In this document: piece by piece, positions 39,518 to 48,220 of the stretch | Layout: the number at the start of each line of letters is the position of its first letter | Numbering within the stretch: the first letter of the stretch is position 1 | NCBI RefSeq assembly: GCF_029193575.1 | Contig: NZ_JARGCS010000012.1 | Span: 372,001 to 436,000 of the forward strand | Origin: Pseudomonas entomophila | GTDB lineage: Bacteria; Pseudomonadota; Gammaproteobacteria; Pseudomonadales; Pseudomonadaceae | Length of the DNA stretch: 64,000 bases | Direction: 5' to 3' | Translations under genes and position numbers: made by a program | Notes under the pieces: generated by a model | Database searches by the model: none | Seen by the model: only the letters and a program-made list of their open reading frames with translations | Told to the model about the DNA's origin: nothing

Positions 39518-40656
39518 TGCGCGGCCTTGGTCAGCAGCGCCGAGAAGGCACGCTTGGCGTCTTCGACCGCGCTGGCGATTTCCTGGGCGGCCTTGGTGGA
39601 CTCGGCGCGGTAGGTGTCGGTCAGGCCCTTCATGTCGTTCTGGAAGTCCAGGGTGGCCTGGGCCAGGGCGCGCACCGAGTCGACGCGGATGGTCGAGCCG
39701 TAGCTGGCCTTGACCGCGGCGCCGAGCTGCTGGTTGCCGATCTCGCCCAGCGCTTCCAGGCCCTTGCTGATGCCGTCAGTGGTGGCGTTGAGGGTGTGGG
39801 TGGCTTCGGCCATGCCCTGGTTGGCGGTGAACGACACGGCCAGGCTGGTCAGCACCACTTCGTTGGTGGAGAAGAACGACACCATGCGCTGGTACTGGCG
39901 CTCCTTGACCACGTGCACCTGGCTGATGCGGGCGAAGACCATCTCGGCGGTGTTGTAGCCCACGCGCAGGTCGTCGGCGATGTCCTTGATGATCTGGTAG
40001 CTCTTGTCTTCGCTCTGCAGGGCGCGCACGGCTTCGTCGCGCGCCAGTTCCAGGGCCGCGCGCTGCGCCGGCTCCAGGGCCTCGGGGGTGGCGACCTTGG
40101 CGTTCGCCGCGTCCAGCGCCTGGGTGCGCTGCTGCAGGGCGAGGCTGGCGCTGGCCAGTACTTCCTGGGCATCGACCTCGGCGGTCTTCATGGCCAGGCG
40201 GAAGTCCATGTACGACTCCAGGATCAGGCTCTCGCGGGTGATCTGGTCGCTGGCGGCCTTGCACACGTCCAGGTAGTGCTTGCGGATGTCCGCGAAGCGG
40301 CTGGGGATCGAGCCACGGCGCATGTTCATCCAGGCCAGCTTGAGGCGCTCGAGGGTGTCCAGGCGACCGTCGTCCATCCACGAGGCCATGGCCGCGGCGT
40401 CTTCACGGATCGAGGTGAAGCTTTCGGTGACGTCCAGGTAGCGGTTGGAAATGTCCATGCCGGCGATCTGCTCGCGCACGGTCTGGTTGAACACGGTGGC
40501 CTGTTGCAGCACCGCGGCGATGCCGGTGACGCGGTTGTTGTCGTAGTGCGCGACCTTGTCCAGCAGCACCATCACGGGCGCTTGCTGGGCCGGTTGACCG
40601 AAGGTGATGCCGAGCTTGCGCAGGCCGTCGAGGGCGCGTTCGAGATATTGGCTCAT
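39514..40656 (-). CDS. Soluble helical protein, possibly TelA-related (operon gene 2, C)
   Basis: Function unknown. A 380-residue, almost wholly helical protein starting MSQYLERALDGLRKLGITF, without membrane segment or signal peptide. Two helical halves are seen: VTGIAAVLQQATVFNQTVRE to about residue 170, then the 260-370 region with VLTSLAVSFTANQGMAEATH and DGISKGLEALGEIGNQQLGA. The length and the arrangement of the second half resemble the toxic-anion-resistance family TelA/KlaA, but I see no decisive motif, so this is only an inference. It overlaps the stop of gene 1 and the start of gene 3 by four bases each. Confidence 0.75.
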   Translation of the reverse strand: MSQYLERALDGLRKLGITFGQPAQQAPVMVLLDKVAHYDNNRVTGIAAVLQQATVFNQTVREQIAGMDISNRYLDVTESFTSIREDAAAMASWMDDGRLDTLERLKLAWMNMRRGSIPSRFADIRKHYLDVCKAASDQITRESLILESYMDFRLAMKTAEVDAQEVLASASLALQQRTQALDAANAKVATPEALEPAQRAALELARDEAVRALQSEDKSYQIIKDIADDLRVGYNTAEMVFARISQVHVVKERQYQRMVSFFSTNEVVLTSLAVSFTANQGMAEATHTLNATTDGISKGLEALGEIGNQQLGAAVKASYGSTIRVDSVRALAQATLDFQNDMKGLTDTYRAESTKAAQEIASAVEDAKRAFSALLTKAAQ

Positions 40657-41957
40657 GGGTGTCCTTGCATGAGTGGGCGGTCGGAAAGGGGGGCGCGCGC
40701 GGTGCCGTTGTCCAGGCGCTGGGCCTGGAGTGTGGTGACCAGGCTGGCCAGCGGCAAGCGTGCATTCATGAAATCGGCGATCAGCTGGCGATAGTCCAGG
40801 GTGTCGGCGTAGCGGTCATCGAGCGGGTAGCGCAGTTGGCAGGCGCACAGGCCCTCGAGCGGGCGAACGTGGCAAGGGCAGTTGCAGCCGCTGGCGCAGC
40901 GCTGCTGGTCGTGCAATGTCCGGCGCAGCTCCACTTCCAGCGTGGTGGCTTGTTCGAGCAGGCGCCTTGCCTGTTCGACGCGCTGGCTGGCTTCGTCCAG
41001 GCGTTGGCGCAGGCTGTCGAGTTCCTGCTGGTAGCGGGTGGCCTGGTGTGCGCCGATGGCCGCCCATTGGGCGAGGGCCTGGGTCAGGGTCGGGGTCTTG
41101 AGTTCGAAGCGCAGCCAGCGCAGGGCGTCCTCGCTATCGTCGTCGGCGCAGGTCTCGAGGCGTTCGATGTCACGAAGCGCCGTGCTGCCCTCGCTGCAGA
41201 GGGTGACGATGCGATTGGCCAGCACGTCGTCCTGCGCGCCTGCGGATGCCTGGCCGCGCGCGGGCAGGGCACGCTTGCGCAGGTCGGCCAGGCGTTGCGC
41301 GAGGGTCGCGACTTGCGCGTCGTGCTCGGCCAGGCGCGCGGCGTCCTGTACCAGCATGGCCCGCAGCAGTTGTTCATTCTGCTGGTTCGCCAGATAGTTG
41401 CACTGGCGTGCCAGCCACGCGTCCATTCGCTGCCACAGGGTGTTGCGCGTGTAGTCGCTGGCGCCGTACTGGTGCTTGCGCAGGTAGGCGTAGAGCGGGT
41501 GCTGGTCGTAGACGGCAAGCTTGCTCATGCATTCGCCCAGCAGCAGTTCGTGTTCCCCGGCGATCGCCGCGCGGCGCTCCTGGGCCTCTTGCAGGGCTTG
41601 GTGGCACTGGCGCATGTCGGGCTGTTCATGCTGTTCGTCGAGCGCGCTGCGGTGCTCGGCGACTTGCCTGGCCTGGTCGTCGCGGTAGGCCTTGAGGGCC
41701 GTGTCGAACTCGCCATTCAACGCGTCCAGGCGGGCGAAGCCCTGGGCCTCGCGGGCCTGGCGCTGTTCGAGGATCTGGCGGATTTGCCCGGCTTCGAAGG
41801 CGTCGTCGGCGATGTCGTAGAGCGCGCAGAGGATACGGGCTTGCAGGGCCAGGTGCTGGCCATGCAGCTGCGAGCTGTTGCGCTGCTCGCGGGTGAGGTG
41901 GCGCAGGTAATCACGGGCGTTGTCTTCGACGAGCGCGGCGATGTTACCGGGGGTCAT
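40653..41957 (-). CDS. Coiled-coil protein with cysteine cluster (operon gene 1, A2)
   Basis: Function unknown. It is 434 residues from the ATG giving MTPGNIAALVEDNARDYLRH, which aligns with the MTPSSLIASVEQL start of its paralogue, operon gene 5. Longer frames upstream cross the leuA side and are not favoured. It is rich in coiled coil (about 60-150, 190-230, 310-365). Near 367-385 there is a cysteine cluster, CASGCNCPCHVRPLEGLCAC, with six Cys and one His, suggestive of metal binding; gene 5 lacks it. The C-terminal part (YRQLIADFMNARLPLASLV) again matches gene 5. First gene of the operon. Confidence 0.75.
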   Translation of the reverse strand: MTPGNIAALVEDNARDYLRHLTREQRNSSQLHGQHLALQARILCALYDIADDAFEAGQIRQILEQRQAREAQGFARLDALNGEFDTALKAYRDDQARQVAEHRSALDEQHEQPDMRQCHQALQEAQERRAAIAGEHELLLGECMSKLAVYDQHPLYAYLRKHQYGASDYTRNTLWQRMDAWLARQCNYLANQQNEQLLRAMLVQDAARLAEHDAQVATLAQRLADLRKRALPARGQASAGAQDDVLANRIVTLCSEGSTALRDIERLETCADDDSEDALRWLRFELKTPTLTQALAQWAAIGAHQATRYQQELDSLRQRLDEASQRVEQARRLLEQATTLEVELRRTLHDQQRCASGCNCPCHVRPLEGLCACQLRYPLDDRYADTLDYRQLIADFMNARLPLASLVTTLQAQRLDNGTARAPLSDRPLMQGHP

Positions 41958-42049
41958 GGGTGCGGCTTCCAGTGTCCGTAGGGCGGTGTCTAGACGGTGA
42001 CGGACGGGTCCACTGGCCGTCATCCGTGATCGAAGCGGTGGAAGCCGGC

Positions 42050-42055
42050 AGTATA
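42050..42055 (-). promoter_or_regulatory. Possible -10 element of the five-gene operon
   Basis: TATACT on the minus strand, about 93 bases before the first gene. No good -35 hexamer is seen at 17 bases, so the call is weak. Confidence 0.25.
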
Positions 42056-42115
42056 ACCAGCATTGAAGGCAAAGTGATGGCTGCGTGTGGCGACCCAGGG
42101 CTTTCTCCGGGCAAT

Positions 42116-42145
42116 AAAAAACCCGCATCCGAGGATGCGGGTTTT
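42116..42145 (-). terminator. Terminator of leuA
   Basis: A perfect 10-bp stem (ACCCGCATCC/GGATGCGGGT, 2-base gap) is flanked by A5 and T4 runs. It lies just after the leuA stop codon and separates leuA from the five-gene operon read in the same direction. Confidence 0.92.
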
Positions 42146-42160
42146 CAGCGAGCGCGTTGC

Positions 42161-43834
42161 TTAGGCCGCTTTGGCCGCCTGCTGGCTCAGCGAGCGGTTC
42201 AGTGCGCTGAACAGCGCCTTGAAGCTGGCGGTGGTGATGTTCTCGTCGATGCCCACGCCGTGCACCGGGCGGCCACCGGCCACGCGCAGCTCGATGTAGG
42301 CCGCTGCCTTGGCGTTGGTGCCGGCGCCGATGGCGTGCTCGTTGTAGTCCATGATCTCCACGGCTACCGGCAGACCATCGACCAGCGCTTCCAGGGCGCC
42401 GTTGCCCTTGCCGCGCCAGTGCAGGGTGGTTTCGCCCTCACCGGAGACTTCCACTTCCACGCGGCTGTTGCCGTTTTCTTCCTGCAGGCGATGGCTGACC
42501 AGCGCGTACGGGGCATTGGCCTGCAGGTATTCCTTGTGCAGCAGGCTGTAGATCTGCTGGGCGGTCATTTCCAGGCCCAGGCGGTCGGTTTCACCCTGCA
42601 CCACCTGGCTGAATTCGATCTGCATGCGGCGCGGCAGGCTGATGCCGTATTCCTGCTCCAGCAGGTAGGTGATACCGCCCTTGCCGGACTGGCTGTTGAC
42701 GCGGATGACCGCCTCGTAGCTGCGGCCGATGTCGGCCGGGTCGATTGGCAGGTACGGCACTTCCCACAGGGTGTCGTCCTTCTGCTGGGAGAAGCCCTTG
42801 CGGATGGCATCCTGGTGCGAGCCGGAGAATGCGGTGTGGACCAGGTCGCCGACGTACGGGTGACGCGGGTGCACCGGCAACTGGTTGCATTCTTCGACGA
42901 CCTTGCGCACGCCGTCGATATCGGAGAAGTCCAGCTCAGGGTCGATGCCCTGGGTGTAGAGGTTCAGTGCCAGGGTCACCAGGTCGACGTTGCCGGTGCG
43001 CTCGCCGTTGCCGAACAGGCAGCCTTCGGCACGGTCGGCGCCGGCCATCAGGCCCAGTTCGGTGGCGGCGATGCCGGTGCCACGGTCGTTGTGGGTGTGC
43101 AGGCTGATGATCACGCTGTCGCGGCGGTTGACGTTGCGGCAGAACCACTCGATCTGGTCGGCGTAGATGTTCGGCGTGGCGACTTCCACGGTGGCCGGCA
43201 GGTTGAGGATGATCTTGTGTTCAGGCGTCGGGTTCCACACCTCGATCACCGCGTCGCAGACTTCCTTGGCGAACTCCAACTCAGTGGCGCTGAAGGTTTC
43301 GGGCGAGTACTGGAAGGTCCACTGGGTGTTCGGCTGCTGGGCGGCGTACTTGACGAACAGCTTGGCGGCATTGACTGCGATGTCCTTGACGCCCTGCTTG
43401 TCCTGGTTGAAGACGATGCGGCGGAACGACGGGCAGGTGGCGTTGTACAGGTGCACGATCGCCTTCTTGGCGCCGCGCAGGGATTCGAAGGTGCGCGCGA
43501 TCAGGTCTTCGCGGGCCTGGGTGAGCACCTGGATGGTGGTGTCGTCGGGGATGTGGCCGTCTTCGATCAGGGTGCGCACGAAATCGAAGTCGGTCTGCGA
43601 GGCGGACGGGAACGCCGCTTCGATTTCCTTCACGCCTACCTGCACCAGGGTCTGCCAGAAGCGCAGCTTCTTCGCCGAGTCCATCGGTTCGATCAGCGAC
43701 TGGTTGCCATCACGCAGGTCGGAGCTGCACCAGATCGGCGCCTGGGTGATGGTCTTCGACGGCCAGGTGCGGTCGGGCAGGTCGATGGTCGGGAACGCGC
43801 GGTACTTCTTCGACGGGTCTTTGAGCATGGTCAT
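42161..43834 (-). CDS. leuA: 2-isopropylmalate synthase
   Basis: Condenses acetyl-CoA and 2-ketoisovalerate, the first step of leucine synthesis. From the ATG giving [20 protein letters not shown] it is 557 residues, typical of the longer LeuA type; AAGGA lies before it. The catalytic barrel shows [11 protein letters not shown] and the metal-binding [11 protein letters not shown], and the C-terminal third is the leucine-sensing domain. A probable leader peptide lies upstream, suggesting attenuation by leucine. Cytoplasmic. Confidence 0.96.
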   Translation of the reverse strand: MTMLKDPSKKYRAFPTIDLPDRTWPSKTITQAPIWCSSDLRDGNQSLIEPMDSAKKLRFWQTLVQVGVKEIEAAFPSASQTDFDFVRTLIEDGHIPDDTTIQVLTQAREDLIARTFESLRGAKKAIVHLYNATCPSFRRIVFNQDKQGVKDIAVNAAKLFVKYAAQQPNTQWTFQYSPETFSATELEFAKEVCDAVIEVWNPTPEHKIILNLPATVEVATPNIYADQIEWFCRNVNRRDSVIISLHTHNDRGTGIAATELGLMAGADRAEGCLFGNGERTGNVDLVTLALNLYTQGIDPELDFSDIDGVRKVVEECNQLPVHPRHPYVGDLVHTAFSGSHQDAIRKGFSQQKDDTLWEVPYLPIDPADIGRSYEAVIRVNSQSGKGGITYLLEQEYGISLPRRMQIEFSQVVQGETDRLGLEMTAQQIYSLLHKEYLQANAPYALVSHRLQEENGNSRVEVEVSGEGETTLHWRGKGNGALEALVDGLPVAVEIMDYNEHAIGAGTNAKAAAYIELRVAGGRPVHGVGIDENITTASFKALFSALNRSLSQQAAKAA

Positions 43835-43908
43835 TGGAGCAATCCTTTCATGTGCGGCCTGATCGGGCCTGCCGGCGATAACGAGATGAAGAGGCGAGGC
43901 GACGCGGT

Positions 43909-43986
43909 TTACCCGGGTAGTCGTGCACTGACCAGGCAAAGGCTGCGGTGTTGACGGAGCAGGATGAGGGTGGTGAAGGTTTTCAT
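43909..43986 (-). CDS. Probable leuA leader peptide
   Basis: A 25-codon frame, [20 protein letters not shown] then ARLPG, with a GAGGG ribosome binding site, ending 74 bases before leuA. Six of 25 codons are Leu (including the rare CTT and CTA), with a TLILL cluster early on. This fits a ribosome-mediated attenuator that senses charged leucine tRNA. I did not find a textbook terminator with a U-run in the remaining leader, so the mechanism could be translational. Confidence 0.55.
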   Translation of the reverse strand: MKTFTTLILLRQHRSLCLVSARLPG

Positions 43987-44147
43987 GCCCTCAACCCTAA
44001 CCAGTGGGGTGAGGGATGGCAAGCGCTGGGAAAAAATTGAGAGGAATGCTTAAAAAAACAGGTAATGCGAGATTTAATCGCTGGCTTTTAAGGAAAGCAT
44101 GAGGTTGCTTGCGCGAGATTTTGATGAGGCGCAAATGGTGGCGGGTG

Positions 44148-44168
44148 GGCTGGCCCCGCGAGGGGGCC
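44148..44168. repeat. Remnant REP core
   Basis: GCTGGCCCCGCGAGGGGGCC is a shortened REP core between the leuA promoter region and the M23 peptidase gene. Confidence 0.5.
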
Positions 44169-44176
44169 CCTGTGAA

Positions 44177-45004
44177 TCAGGGCTGGAACGCCCCGATGAA
44201 GATCGCCGGGTCCACCCGCGCATCGTTCAGGCTGACGTTCCAGTGCATGTGCGGCCCGGTCGCCCGGCCGGTCGAGCCAACCCGCCCGACCACCTCGCCG
44301 CGGCGCAGCACCTGCCCCGGTTTCACGTCGATCTTCGACATATGGCAGAACATGCTGATGAAGCCCTGGCCATGGTCGACGAACACGGTCTGGCCGTTGA
44401 AGAAGTAGTCGCCCACCAGGATCACCTTGCCGTTGGCCGGGGTCTTGATCGGCGTGCCGGCGGGCACGGCGAAGTCCAGGCCGGCGTGGGGGTTGCGTTC
44501 CTCGCCGTTGAAGAAGCGGCGCACGCCGAACTTGCTCGAGAGCGGGCCGCTGACCGGCTTGTCGAGTATCAGGTTGCTCGGCACGTTCGGGCTGAAACTG
44601 CGGTAGGCCTTGACCTGCTCGGCCAACTCGCGGTCGATGCGCTTGAGGTCGGCGGGTTCGGGGTTGACCTGGCGCTTGTTCTTCAGGGTGATGCGCTGCT
44701 CGGGGTACTTTTTGCTGCCCACGCTGAACGGCAGGTTGCGCCCGCCCTGGGTGAGCGTGGCGGTGCCGGGTTTCTGGGTCAGCGGCAGGCCGACGATGGC
44801 CAGCCAGGTGTCCTGCTCCTTGACCACGAGCACCGGCTTGCCGTCGAAACGGGCGCTCGGGGCGCTGGCGGCGGGGCCGAGGTCGACCACGGCGACGCCG
44901 CCTGGCACCGGCTTGTTCAGCGCGCGGGTGATGTAGCTGGCCTGGGCGGCGCTGGCCAGCAGCAGGCAGGAGAGGGCGAACAGGGGCGCGAGCAGGCGGG
45001 GCAT
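44177..45004 (-). CDS. M23 (LytM) family peptidoglycan peptidase
   Basis: A 275-residue exported protein with a signal peptide (1-22, cleaved after AAQA). The N-terminal half is a beta-rich domain (VPGGVAVVDLGPAASAPSAR). The C-terminal LytM domain keeps the zinc ligands: HxxxD in NPHAGLDFAVP and HxH in GPHMHWNV. It is therefore probably an active endopeptidase on peptidoglycan cross-links in the periplasm, not an EnvC-like activator. It follows xseA by three bases, so the two may share an mRNA. Confidence 0.93.
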   Translation of the reverse strand: MPRLLAPLFALSCLLLASAAQASYITRALNKPVPGGVAVVDLGPAASAPSARFDGKPVLVVKEQDTWLAIVGLPLTQKPGTATLTQGGRNLPFSVGSKKYPEQRITLKNKRQVNPEPADLKRIDRELAEQVKAYRSFSPNVPSNLILDKPVSGPLSSKFGVRRFFNGEERNPHAGLDFAVPAGTPIKTPANGKVILVGDYFFNGQTVFVDHGQGFISMFCHMSKIDVKPGQVLRRGEVVGRVGSTGRATGPHMHWNVSLNDARVDPAIFIGAFQP

Positions 45005-45007
45005 GTG

Positions 45008-46387
45008 TCAGTCCAGGAGTGAAAGGGTGACGGGGGTCTGGTGGTTGTCCTCGACCCTCACCTGCAACTCGCCTTCGTTCAGGCGTGCGGTCAGGCGCTG
45101 GCCGTTGCGGGTCTGGGCGGCGCTGCGGATGGCCTGGCCGCGCTCGTCGAGGAGGATGCTGTAGCCGCGCGCCAGGGTCGCCAGCGGGCTCACCACCTGC
45201 AAAGTCTGCAACTGCGCCTGGAAGCGCTGGCGGCGGTCCTTGAGCACTTCGCGCATGGCCCGTGGCAGGCGCTCGGCGAGGCTGTCCAGGCGCTGGCCGA
45301 GCAGCTTCAGCGTGCGGCCCGGATGCTGCGCGGCCAGGCGCGTGTCCAGGCGGCCGAGGCGCTCGTGGCGTTGGCGCATGTTCAACAGGAAGGCGCGGCG
45401 CAGGCGCATGTCCAGGTCATCCAGGCGCTGGGCTTGCTGGCGCAGGCGTTCACCGGGGTGGCGCAGGCGCCGGGCCAGGCCGTCCAGGCGCAGGCGGTCG
45501 TGGCTCAGGCGGTTCTGCATGCGCAGCAACAGGCGCCGTTGCAGGCTGTCGAGGCGTTGCTGCAGGCCACTGTTGTCGGGGGCCAGCAGTTCGGCGGCGG
45601 CCGAGGGGGTTGGCGCGCGCACGTCGGCGACGAAGTCGCTGATCGACACGTCGGTTTCATGGCCCACCGCGCTGACGATGGGCGTCACGCAGGCGGCCAC
45701 GGCACGCGCCACGGCTTCTTCGTTGAAGCACCAGAGGTCTTCCAGCGAGCCGCCGCCACGGGCCAGGATCAGCGCATCGAAGCCGCGGCTGTCGGCCAGT
45801 CGCAGGGCGCGCACGATCTGCCCGATGGCCTCGCGGCCCTGCACGGCGGTGGGGATCAGGTTGAGTTCGACCTGCGGCGCGCGGCGGCGGAACACGCTGA
45901 TGATGTCGCGGATCACCGCGCCGGTGGGCGAAGTGATGATGCCGATGCGCTGCGGGTGAGCCGGCAGCGGGCGCTTGCGCTCGGCACTGAACAGGCCTTC
46001 GGCGCCGAGTTTTTCCTTCAGCGCCTCGAAGGCCAGGCGCAGGGCGCCATCGCCCGCGGGTTCGACGGTATCGACGATCAGTTGGTAGTCGCCGCGCCCC
46101 TCGAACAGCGAGACCTTGCCGCGTACCCGCACCGCCAGACCGTCGCGCAGCGCCTGGCGCACGCGCGCGGCGTTCTGGCGGAACAGCGCGCAGCGCACCT
46201 GGGCGCCGCTGTCCTTGAGGGTGAAGTAGAGGTGGCCGGAGGCCGGGCGGGCGAGGTTGGAAATCTCGCCTTCCACCCAGACGCTGCGGAACACGTCTTC
46301 GAGCAGCACGCGGGCGCGGCCGTTGAGCTGGCTGACGGTGAGGACCTCGCGGTCCAGGCCGAGTCGTTCGAAAGGGTCTCTGATCAT
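45008..46387 (-). CDS. xseA: Exodeoxyribonuclease VII large subunit
   Basis: Large subunit of the single-strand exonuclease VII, active in repair together with XseB. From the ATG giving MIRDPFERLGLDREVLTVSQ it is 459 residues, the family length; the upstream extension of 12 residues is unlikely. An N-terminal OB-fold (about 10-110, VWVEGEISNLARPASGHLYF) is followed by the catalytic domain (IGIITSPTGAVIRDI, GGGSLEDLWCFNEE) and a long coiled-coil C-terminal part. Cytoplasmic. Confidence 0.95.
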   Translation of the reverse strand: MIRDPFERLGLDREVLTVSQLNGRARVLLEDVFRSVWVEGEISNLARPASGHLYFTLKDSGAQVRCALFRQNAARVRQALRDGLAVRVRGKVSLFEGRGDYQLIVDTVEPAGDGALRLAFEALKEKLGAEGLFSAERKRPLPAHPQRIGIITSPTGAVIRDIISVFRRRAPQVELNLIPTAVQGREAIGQIVRALRLADSRGFDALILARGGGSLEDLWCFNEEAVARAVAACVTPIVSAVGHETDVSISDFVADVRAPTPSAAAELLAPDNSGLQQRLDSLQRRLLLRMQNRLSHDRLRLDGLARRLRHPGERLRQQAQRLDDLDMRLRRAFLLNMRQRHERLGRLDTRLAAQHPGRTLKLLGQRLDSLAERLPRAMREVLKDRRQRFQAQLQTLQVVSPLATLARGYSILLDERGQAIRSAAQTRNGQRLTARLNEGELQVRVEDNHQTPVTLSLLD

Positions 46388-46432
46388 GGCGGGCATCATA
46401 AAGGAGGTGGTGCAGGATTGCATTCGGGGCGC

Positions 46433-47311
46433 TCAGCCCTGCATCGCCGCCACGAACTGCCGCACCATCTCCCCATCATCGCGTCGGCAGGCCAGTGCCA
46501 CGGTGCTGTCGCCAGCGTCGGACAGTGCAATGAACTTCACCGACGCCGGCGCGATATCACGCATGCACTCGGGCAACAACGCCACGCCGAACCCCGCCTG
46601 GATCAACTGCAACTGCGTGGTCTTGCGCGACACCACCTGCGCCGGGCGGGGAAAGAACCCGGCCTTCATGCACAGCGACGCCGACAGGTAGCTCAGCCCG
46701 CCACGCTGGCGGTGGGGAATGGAGATGAACGGTTCGTCACGCAAGCGCTCCAGCCCCACGCTGGCCGCGCCTGCCAGCGGGTGGTCGGCGGCCACGGCCA
46801 GCAACAGGGGTTCCTCGAACAGCGCGTGCAATTCAACGCCTTCATGCTGGCGCAGCACTGGCAGGCGCAACAGGCCGATGTCCAGGCGACCCTCGGCGAT
46901 GTCCTGTAACTGCGCCTCGGAGGACTGCTGGGCGATTTCCAGCGACACCCTGGGGTTGGCCGCCAGGTAACCGCCCAGGCATTCGAGCAGTCGGCCGGTC
47001 AGCGGCACGGTGCTGGAGTGGTTCAGTCGCAGGCTGCCGCGCAAACCCTGGCCGACTTCGCGGGCCAGGCGTTCGGCCTTTTCCAGGTCGGCCAGCAGCT
47101 GCCGCGCGCGGTCGAGAAAGGCCAGCCCTGCGGCGGTCAGGCGCGGTTGGCGGGCGGTGCGTTCGAACAGCGCGGTGCCCAGTTGCAGCTCAAGTTCCTT
47201 GACCTGGCGGCTCAGCGCCGACTGTGCGATGTACAGGCGTTCGGCGGCGGCGCTGAAGCTACCGCTCTCGGCGATTTCCACGAAATAGCGCAACTGGCGA
47301 AGGGAGGTCAT
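46433..47311 (-). CDS. LysR-family transcriptional regulator
   Basis: A 292-residue LysR regulator with a typical N-terminal winged helix (SLRQLRYFVEIAESGSFSAA, then AERLYIAQSALSRQVKELE) and a C-terminal effector domain (about 90-290). It is divergent from the TauE/SafE permease gene, with about 100 bases between, so it probably controls that transporter. The ligand is unknown. Confidence 0.9.
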   Translation of the reverse strand: MTSLRQLRYFVEIAESGSFSAAAERLYIAQSALSRQVKELELQLGTALFERTARQPRLTAAGLAFLDRARQLLADLEKAERLAREVGQGLRGSLRLNHSSTVPLTGRLLECLGGYLAANPRVSLEIAQQSSEAQLQDIAEGRLDIGLLRLPVLRQHEGVELHALFEEPLLLAVAADHPLAGAASVGLERLRDEPFISIPHRQRGGLSYLSASLCMKAGFFPRPAQVVSRKTTQLQLIQAGFGVALLPECMRDIAPASVKFIALSDAGDSTVALACRRDDGEMVRQFVAAMQG

Positions 47312-47414
47312 GGGCTTCGTATGCCTTTTCGAGATAGCTAATGGCGAAATTGCATATTAGTCGGCATGGCTGCGGGCTGGCTAACCTTGTCGTGTGTCCC
47401 TCAGGAAGCCCGCC

Positions 47415-48170
47415 ATGCTTGCTCAATTGCCCTTCACCGGCCTCGATTGGCTGCCCATCCTGCTTGGTGTCGGCATGGCCTACGTGGTCTTCGGCATCGC
47501 CGGCTTCGGTACCGCTTTGGTGGCCGGGCCGGTGCTGATCCACTTCATGCCGCTGTCGCGGATCATCCCCTTGCTGGTGCTGCTGGACTTCGTCGCCGCG
47601 TTCGGCAACTGGTTGCCGGCGCGGCGCCAGGTGGTGCGTGGCGAGTTGCTGCGGCTACTGCCCTGCATGGCGCTGGGCTGCACGCTGGGGGGGGTGTTTC
47701 TGCTAAGGCTCAAGTCCGACCTGCTGTTGTTGCTGATGGGGCTGTTCGTCACCGGGTATGCGCTCTATAGCCTGGCGGTGAAGGTGCGCCCGGCACGCTT
47801 GTCCGGCGCCTGGGCGTTGCCGATGGGCACGGTGGGCGGGCTGTTCGGCGCGCTGTTCGGCAGTGGCGGCTTTCTCTATGCGATCTACCTCAACGCGCGG
47901 CTGGCGTCCAAGGAGCAGGCGCGGGCGACCCAGAGCGCGTTGATCAGTTGCAGCACGGTGGTGCGCCTGTCGCTGTTCCTGATTGCCGGGGTCTATGCCG
48001 ATACCCACTTGCTGCTGCTTGCCGCCTGCCTGCTGCCGGTGATGTTCGCCGGCCTGTGGCTGGGGCGGCGGCTGACCCTGAAACTGTCGCGCGAAGCGTT
48101 CGTCAGGGTGGTCACCTGGCTGGTGCTGGCCAGCGGCCTGGCATTGATCGGTCGCTACCTGGGCGGCTGA
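47415..48170 (+). CDS. TauE/SafE-family membrane transporter
   Basis: A 251-residue inner-membrane protein with seven or eight hydrophobic segments. The family repeat appears as FGIAGFGTALVAGPVLIHFM (about 30) and GGLFGALFGSGGFLYAIYL (second half). I prefer the ATG giving MLAQLPFTGLDWLPI, which has AGGA before it, over a GTG seven codons earlier. Members export or import sulfur-containing or organic anions; the substrate here is not clear. It is divergent from a LysR regulator. Confidence 0.88.
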   Translation: MLAQLPFTGLDWLPILLGVGMAYVVFGIAGFGTALVAGPVLIHFMPLSRIIPLLVLLDFVAAFGNWLPARRQVVRGELLRLLPCMALGCTLGGVFLLRLKSDLLLLLMGLFVTGYALYSLAVKVRPARLSGAWALPMGTVGGLFGALFGSGGFLYAIYLNARLASKEQARATQSALISCSTVVRLSLFLIAGVYADTHLLLLAACLLPVMFAGLWLGRRLTLKLSREAFVRVVTWLVLASGLALIGRYLGG

Positions 48171-48220
48171 GCAGGCGCTAGAATTGCGCGATTACCGCAG
48201 TTCTCAGGCCTGTCACGTTC

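Noticed and set aside
36159..41957. Five-gene operon as a prophage or integrative element
   Set aside because: No integrase, transposase, att-like direct repeats or phage structural genes are visible, and base composition looks like the neighbours.
42161..43939. Longer leuA start 35 codons upstream
   Set aside because: It would overlap the leader peptide in another frame, lacks a ribosome binding site, and the 557-residue start matches the family.
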